The notes below the pieces were generated by a model. It was given only the letters and a program-made list of their open reading frames with translations, did no database searches and was not told where the DNA came from. A stretch of DNA of 10,660 nucleotides from CAZAMP01 sp964486455. Lineage in GTDB: Bacteria; Eisenbacteria; RBG-16-71-46; CAZAMP01. Location: contig CAZAMP010000076.1 in the NCBI GenBank assembly GCA_964486455.1, positions 1-10,660 of the forward strand. Direction: 5' to 3'. The position numbers and the translations under genes are program-made. Positions 6,336 to 10,660 of this stretch are shown in pieces; position 1 is the first letter of the stretch, and each line of letters starts with the position of its first letter.

Positions 6336-9200
6336 ATGTGCAGTCAGAATTCCTCTCACCGAATGTCGCAAGTGGCGACCCGCACCCTGATTCTGCTGTC
6401 GCTGCTGCTCAGTTCGCTGGTGTCCGTCTCGCTGACGGCGATTGCCAGTGAGCAGCCCGTCGTCGTCGATCGGAGCGAAGCGGTGGCGATCGTCACGCAA
6501 ACGCAGCTCGGCGGCTCGCTCGAGGGTGTGCGTCTCTATGTTCTCCCGCGGTTGCTGTCGGCAGGGGAGGCGGTGGCGACTTGGAGGAAGGATGTCTTTG
6601 CCACGACATCTTCAGGCTGGCTCGTGTTTGTGGACCGTCATCCTGGGGCGAACTGGGAGCACCCCTGCTGGTACTTCTTCATCGACGCGGCGACCGGCGA
6701 GGTGCAGCGCTTCGACGCGACGACGCCCCCGCTTCTTCTCCTGGAGCTCGACGAGATCACGAGCGGCCGTGACAACCCGCCGCCGGGCGTCTCCGAGGAG
6801 AGTCTGGAGCGCTTCAGCGAGCGGCTACGACAGCTTCCCAAGCCGCCGGGGTCGCGTGGCGACGCGTATGCCTTCATCATCAGTGGAGGAGCGAATCAGT
6901 CGAACAATCACATCCGATACTGGAACGATTGCGCGTTCATCTACCGGGCACTCGTCGAGTACTACGGCTATGCCGATGATCATATCCGTGTCTGCATCTC
7001 GGACGGTACCAACCCCGCCCCCGATCGTTCGAACGGCACCAACTCGCCTCCCGACCTCGACGGCGATGGCGATGGCGACATCGAGTACCCGGCGACACTC
7101 CAGTACATCGGACAGGTATTCGGCGAGCTGGCGGCAACCTTGACCTCGAGTGATCAGCTCTTCATCTACACGACCGACCACGGCGGCCAGGAGTCCGGTC
7201 AGGACTGCTACCTGAACCTCTGGAATCTCGAAGAGCTGAGGGATGATCAAATGGCAGGGTACGTCGATGCGCTACCCTGCGAGACGATCATTTGCACCTT
7301 CGAACAGTGCTTCAGCGGCGGCATGATCGATGATCTGGAGGCAGACGGACGAGTCATCGCCACCGCCTGCAACTGGGACGAGTACTCGTGGGCGATGCCA
7401 CCCGACTACATCTACGACACATTCGTCTACCATTGGACCTGCGCCGTCGGCTGGGAGACGCCGGATGGCGAGCCGGTGGACGCCGACACGAACAACGACG
7501 GCATCGTCTCGATGCGCGAAGCCTTCCTGTATGCGGAGGCGAACGACTTCGACGATGAAACCCCGCAGTACAGCAGCACGCCGCCCTTGCTTGGCGATGT
7601 CCTCAATCTCTTCGGCGATCTGGAGGGCGTCTACCTGATGGTCGACGAGATCATCGTCGATGACGATGACGTCGGCTCATCGCAGGGTAACGGCAACGGC
7701 GTGATCGAGTACGGTGAGACGATCGAACTCACCGTGGCCCTGTACAACATGGGCCTGTCAGATGCGTTCGACGTGACCGGAACACTCACATCCGTCTCTC
7801 CCTACGTAACCATGATCGTCGGAGTGAGCGACTACGGCGGCATTCCCTCTGGAGACACGGTGGCGAACACACTGCCATTTGTCTTCGGAGTCTCGAGCGA
7901 CGTGCCGGACGGCGAACCGCTCGACCTCGTGCTCAACGTCACCGAGGCGCCGGACGCGCTGCCGCTGGCGTTGGGGGCGGCAGCGCCCGCGTATGACGTG
8001 ACCGTGAGCTGGATTGACGACTCGACCGGTGATGCGGATGGTCAGGCGGATCCGGGTGAGGACGTTGAGCTGACGCTTCGGATCGAGAACGGGGGAGGCG
8101 CCGACTCTCCCGATCTGGACGCGGTTCTCCAGGGCGGCGGGTACTTCGCGGTCGACGGGACCCCGCAGGCCGTAGGAGTGATCCCGGCGGGACAGAGTGA
8201 AAGCGTCCCCGGCTTCACGGTGCAGATTTCGCCGGATTGTCCGGAGATCTACACCGGTGAGCTGACCCTGGGGCTGACCGGGCCCGATACCTATCAGGCC
8301 TCGGTCGACGTGTTCCTCATGGTCGGGCCATGGTTCGACACGGTGGAGTTCGATCTCGGGTGGACGCTGGGGGTCAGCGGAGACGACGCCACTACCGGCT
8401 TGTGGGAGCGAGCCGATCCGATCGGTACCGTCTACAACTCCCAATCGGTTCAGCCTGAGGACGATCACACGATCGACCCGGGTCACATCTGTTTCGTCAC
8501 CGGCAATGGCAGTGTAGGTGGCGCCGCCGGTGAGAACGACGTCGACGGCGGGAGCACGACCCTTCTCTCCCCGATCTTCAACATGGAGGGTGCCACTTCG
8601 GCCACGGTTTCATACTGGCGTTGGTACACCAACAACCTGGGGAACAACCCCTCCCAGGACTACTGGGACGTCGACGTGACTTCCGATGACGGGCAGACGT
8701 GGGTGTCGCTCGAGCACACCACCGACAGCGCCAACTCCTGGACGTATTACACCTTCAACCTTGGTTCCTACATTCCGCTCACCAGCACGGTCCGCATTCG
8801 TTTCATCGCGGCGGATGTGTCACCGGGTTCGCTGGTCGAGGCCACGGTGGATGACATAATGGTCTCGATCGTCCGTCCGCCGACGACCGGGCTGGAGGAG
8901 GCCGGGAGCGTTCCTGTGGCCAAGCTGGCACTGGGCAGGTGCGTGCCGAACCCGATGAATCCATCGGCGCGCATCCCGTTTGCGCTGCCGGCTGCCGGTC
9001 CGGTGTCGATACGCATTCACGACGTCAGCGGGCGGTTGGTTCGGACTCTTCTCGAGGGCAGCAAGCTGGAGGCGGGTCCGCAAAGCGTCGACTGGGACGG
9101 TCGGAACAGCGCCGGCCATCTGGTGGTTTCCGGAGTGTACTTCGTTCACCTCGAGACGGCGAGCGGAGAGAGGACGAGCGCGATCACACTGATTCGTTGA
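6336..9200 (+). CDS. Secreted multidomain C13 (legumain-like) cysteine peptidase with C-terminal sorting domain (954 aa)
   Basis: Order of parts: signal peptide 1-38 (LILLSLLLSSLVSVSLTAIA core); N-terminal region about 40-135 with a 'W.FFIDAATGEV.RF' strand pair like PepSY/propeptide folds; clan CD peptidase core about 175-430. In the core, 'DQLFIYTTDHGGQ' supplies the probable catalytic H282 and 'IICTFEQCFSGGMID' the probable nucleophile C325, matching legumain/C13 'DHG' and 'E-x-C-x-SG' motifs. An Asp-rich 'DLDGDGDGDIE' (240-250) and a canonical 12-residue EF-hand loop DTNNDGIVSMRE (384-395) suggest calcium binding. Two Ig/CARDB-like beta domains follow (about 433-545 and 550-662), then a jelly-roll-like module (about 665-848, with 'SYWRWYTNN' and 'WDVDVTSDDGQTWV'), and a FlgD-like/type IX sorting domain (867-954: 'NPMNPS', 'IHDVSGRLVRTLL', 'SGVYFVHLE'). 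Presumably exported to the cell surface or medium. The substrate is unknown and the active site is inferred from motifs. Confidence 0.9.
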   Translation: MCSQNSSHRMSQVATRTLILLSLLLSSLVSVSLTAIASEQPVVVDRSEAVAIVTQTQLGGSLEGVRLYVLPRLLSAGEAVATWRKDVFATTSSGWLVFVDRHPGANWEHPCWYFFIDAATGEVQRFDATTPPLLLLELDEITSGRDNPPPGVSEESLERFSERLRQLPKPPGSRGDAYAFIISGGANQSNNHIRYWNDCAFIYRALVEYYGYADDHIRVCISDGTNPAPDRSNGTNSPPDLDGDGDGDIEYPATLQYIGQVFGELAATLTSSDQLFIYTTDHGGQESGQDCYLNLWNLEELRDDQMAGYVDALPCETIICTFEQCFSGGMIDDLEADGRVIATACNWDEYSWAMPPDYIYDTFVYHWTCAVGWETPDGEPVDADTNNDGIVSMREAFLYAEANDFDDETPQYSSTPPLLGDVLNLFGDLEGVYLMVDEIIVDDDDVGSSQGNGNGVIEYGETIELTVALYNMGLSDAFDVTGTLTSVSPYVTMIVGVSDYGGIPSGDTVANTLPFVFGVSSDVPDGEPLDLVLNVTEAPDALPLALGAAAPAYDVTVSWIDDSTGDADGQADPGEDVELTLRIENGGGADSPDLDAVLQGGGYFAVDGTPQAVGVIPAGQSESVPGFTVQISPDCPEIYTGELTLGLTGPDTYQASVDVFLMVGPWFDTVEFDLGWTLGVSGDDATTGLWERADPIGTVYNSQSVQPEDDHTIDPGHICFVTGNGSVGGAAGENDVDGGSTTLLSPIFNMEGATSATVSYWRWYTNNLGNNPSQDYWDVDVTSDDGQTWVSLEHTTDSANSWTYYTFNLGSYIPLTSTVRIRFIAADVSPGSLVEATVDDIMVSIVRPPTTGLEEAGSVPVAKLALGRCVPNPMNPSARIPFALPAAGPVSIRIHDVSGRLVRTLLEGSKLEAGPQSVDWDGRNSAGHLVVSGVYFVHLETASGERTSAITLIR
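8934..9197 (+). other. C-terminal sorting-domain coding segment of the C13 protein
   Basis: Codes for residues 867-954. The pattern P-N-P-x-N, then V.I.I.DVSGRLVRTL, then G...V.WDGRNSAG....SGVYF..L, then T..I.LIR is the FlgD-like Ig / Por secretion tail found on exported proteins of FCB-group bacteria. In type IX systems the tail directs passage through the outer membrane and is then removed. Confidence 0.75.
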
Positions 9201-9296
9201 TGCCCGTATGTTCCAAAGACATAGTGCGTCATTCGCGGCGCGCACGCGGAAGAGGTTGGCGCATTCGGAGAGTGGGACCAGGTCACGATCGGTAGA

Positions 9297-10619
9297 CTAC
9301 CTGGCCAGGATCATGCTTCTTGTCGTCTCGTACGTCCCCGCCTTCAGCCTGCAAAAGTAGGATCCTGAGGGGGCGTCTCGACCGAGGGTCGTGCGCCCAT
9401 GCCACGACACGGTGTGGCCACCGGTTTCTTCTTGGACTCCGTACTTGAGTGTGTACACCAACCGCCCCGAAACATCGTAGATGCTCAGACTCACGCTGGC
9501 CGGTGAGTGAAGGTCATACGTGATGGCTGTGGTTGAGTTGAATGGGTTGGGGGAATTCTGATGCAATCGAGGAATCGATGAGACATAGGGGAGCAGGTCG
9601 TTTCCTATCCCCACTGTGAATCCCCAGTCCAGGGCATTGGCCCAGATGTCATATCCCGACTGTCCCCCTCGATTGTCCGTCCAAGTCGCGTATATCCTTT
9701 CGTTGGTCAAAAGCACCACGGGATCGATCTGCCGCAGCTCGTCGGTGTCGGTGATTCGATAGCTTTCACCGAACGGCCCCCCATCACTCGAATAGCGCTG
9801 AGCATGTACATTCCAATCGCCATCGGCCCTGTCCGACCACGCAATGACAAACTCACCGGTTCTACTCGCCGACACAGAAGGAGAATACTGATATGCAGTA
9901 CTAAAGTCGCTGTTGACCCTGAAATCGCTTCCCACGGCAACAGTGTCACTGGCGAAGCGCTGTGCGTATATGTCGGAATCCCCGTTGCGGTCATCACTCC
10001 ACGCAATCACAAAGGCCCCACTCTCACTCGCTGATACGGACGCACTGCGCTGATCGTCGCCAGATTCACCGGCTTCGACTCTGTGATTGCCCCCCACGGG
10101 CGTTCCGTCGGATGAATACCGCTGATAGTAGATGTCCCACTCGCCGTTACGATTGTCGTGCCAGGCGATGACAAAGTCGTCGTTGGCGTCGACCGCAAGA
10201 GACGGCTGCTCCTGGTACGTATTTCCGGTATCGTCATTGACCTTGAAATTGCTCCCGATCGGTATGCCGTCACTTGAGTACTGCTGAACATAGATGTCAG
10301 GTTCGGTGCCCCGAGTAGCCGATGCCATCTCACTCGCTGAAGCACACCTGTCGGGTACAACACCCGGCTCATGCCCGCTCTTCGCTTCATGCGGGCCATC
10401 ACCCCAGGCAACCACAAATTCGCCATTGCTCTTGTAGGCAACTGCCGGACTATAGTTCATATACGCGCTCAGGCTGTTCACGGCGAAGTTCTCTCCCAGC
10501 GCGACGCCGTCACACGAGTAGCGCTGAGCGTAGATATTGCAGCCAGGGCAACGCCCCTCGCGGTAGTCGGACCAGGCGATTACAAATGCGCCTTCTGCAT
10601 CAACGGTGATCAGCGACAA
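9297..10619 (-). CDS. Secreted repeat (beta-propeller-like) protein with C-terminal sorting domain, 5' end disrupted (440 aa remaining)
   Basis: Five clear blades of about 54 residues begin at the FV[IV]AW motif: residues 12, 68, 149, 203 and 257, with a weaker sixth near 309 (IYATWTDNRGG). The blade consensus is FVIAWSD.RNGD.DIYAQRYSSDG.P.G..FRVN, probably a surface beta-propeller-like module; no catalytic residues are recognised. Blade 2 has an insertion of about 26 residues. Residues 351-440 are a FlgD-like/type IX sorting domain (HQNSPNPFNSTTAITYDL, IYDVSGRLVYTL, SGSYFCRL). There is no signal peptide: the frame opens at a TTG directly after an in-frame TAA, and homology to the other blades stops at about residue 4. 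The N-terminal part, including the export signal and earlier blades, is therefore missing, apparently cut off by the repeat-bearing DNA at the right edge. Probably a pseudogene remnant. It is convergent with the C13 gene, 96 bases apart, with no clear terminator between them. Confidence 0.8.
   Translation of the reverse strand: MSLITVDAEGAFVIAWSDYREGRCPGCNIYAQRYSCDGVALGENFAVNSLSAYMNYSPAVAYKSNGEFVVAWGDGPHEAKSGHEPGVVPDRCASASEMASATRGTEPDIYVQQYSSDGIPIGSNFKVNDDTGNTYQEQPSLAVDANDDFVIAWHDNRNGEWDIYYQRYSSDGTPVGGNHRVEAGESGDDQRSASVSASESGAFVIAWSDDRNGDSDIYAQRFASDTVAVGSDFRVNSDFSTAYQYSPSVSASRTGEFVIAWSDRADGDWNVHAQRYSSDGGPFGESYRITDTDELRQIDPVVLLTNERIYATWTDNRGGQSGYDIWANALDWGFTVGIGNDLLPYVSSIPRLHQNSPNPFNSTTAITYDLHSPASVSLSIYDVSGRLVYTLKYGVQEETGGHTVSWHGRTTLGRDAPSGSYFCRLKAGTYETTRSMILAR
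9300..9569 (-). other. C-terminal sorting-domain coding segment of the repeat protein
   Basis: Codes for residues 351-440, with QNSPNPFNSTT, IYDVSGRLVYTL and SGSYFCRLKAG. It is the closer of the two to the family consensus and is what most strongly points to an FCB-lineage host. Confidence 0.8.
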
Positions 10620-10660
10620 TTAGAATTTCCGGCCAACGACAATTAGGATTTCCGTTCCTC
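10607..10660. mobile_element. Probable end of an insertion sequence (IS21-like style) running off the right edge
   Basis: From about 10607 (TGATCAGCGACAATTAG) the coding homology of the repeat protein ends and two tandem copies of CGACAATTAGRATTTCCG begin, at 10614 and 10637, 23 bases apart, each preceded by CAG or CAA. Multiple short tandem terminal repeats beginning near a TG...CAGCGAC-like tip are typical of IS21-family ends, where they bind the IstA transposase. No transposase is visible because the window ends 50 bases in. The family is an inference; the junction and repeats are seen. Confidence 0.45.
10611..10654. repeat. Two tandem copies of a 23-bp-period repeat
   Basis: Unit 1 runs from 10614 to 10636 and unit 2 from 10637 to 10659. 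The first 18 bases of each match with a single A/G difference; the last five diverge. Both units carry a preceding CA[GA]. Confidence 0.75.

Noticed and set aside
7758..8486. 242-codon minus-strand frame inside the C13 gene
   Set aside because: Antisense shadow of Ig-like domains; no ribosome site or family signature.
9201..9296. Searched for a bidirectional terminator between the convergent genes
   Set aside because: Only short GC-rich pairings (around GCGGCGCGCACGC) are present; no convincing stem-loop with a T-run.
10611..10659. Tandem repeats considered as a CRISPR array start
   Set aside because: The copies abut with a 23-base period, leaving no room for spacers; terminal repeats of an insertion sequence fit better.

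Overview
The window reads as chromosomal DNA (roughly 60% GC by eye) from an uncultivated bacterium, most likely of the FCB assemblage (Eisenbacteria, Krumholzibacteria, Latescibacteria or Zixibacteria-like). The main clue is that two large secreted proteins end in the approximately 85-residue FlgD-like / type IX secretion (Por) sorting domain, with the signature 'NPFN...V.L.IYDVSGRLV.TL...G.H.V.W.GR...G....SG.YF..L..G....T..M.L.R'. Organism placement is inference; there is no rRNA or other marker in the window.

Layout from left to right. (1) 16-1781: two overlapping + strand genes (ATGA overlap) for paralogous helix-turn-helix proteins of the DUF1670 type. (2) 1782-2363: about 580 bases with no credible gene but three hairpins. 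(3) 2364-6028: a two-gene operon of exported M16 (pitrilysin/insulinase-like) proteins. The first keeps the zinc site HxxEH but has lost the C-terminal R/Y pair; the second lacks the zinc site but keeps R/Y and carries an extra C-terminal domain resembling LolA/LppX lipoprotein-carrier folds. Together they look like an obligate active/inactive heterodimer. (4) 6029-6335: a gap with a strong terminator-like hairpin and a short direct repeat. (5) 6336-9200: a large exported multidomain protein with a clan CD, C13 (legumain)-like cysteine peptidase core (TDHGG and EQCFSGG), an EF-hand-like calcium loop, Ig-like spacers, a jelly-roll-like domain and a sorting domain. (6) 9297-10619 on the minus strand, convergent: a secreted repeat protein of about 54-residue 'FVIAWSD.R.GD.DIYAQRYSSDG' blades plus the same type of sorting domain. 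Its 5' end is broken. (7) From about 10607 to the right edge: two 23-bp tandem repeats just where the blade homology stops. I interpret these as the end of an insertion sequence, IS21-like in style, that cut the repeat-protein gene.

The central part is an envelope and extracellular proteolysis neighbourhood: a periplasmic M16 pair beside a sorting-domain C13 peptidase. Whether these work together is not shown by the sequence. The most unusual items are the tandem DUF1670 pair, the M16 split-site pair with a lipid-carrier-like tail, the gingipain-like architecture built on a C13 core, and the probable IS disruption at the right edge.
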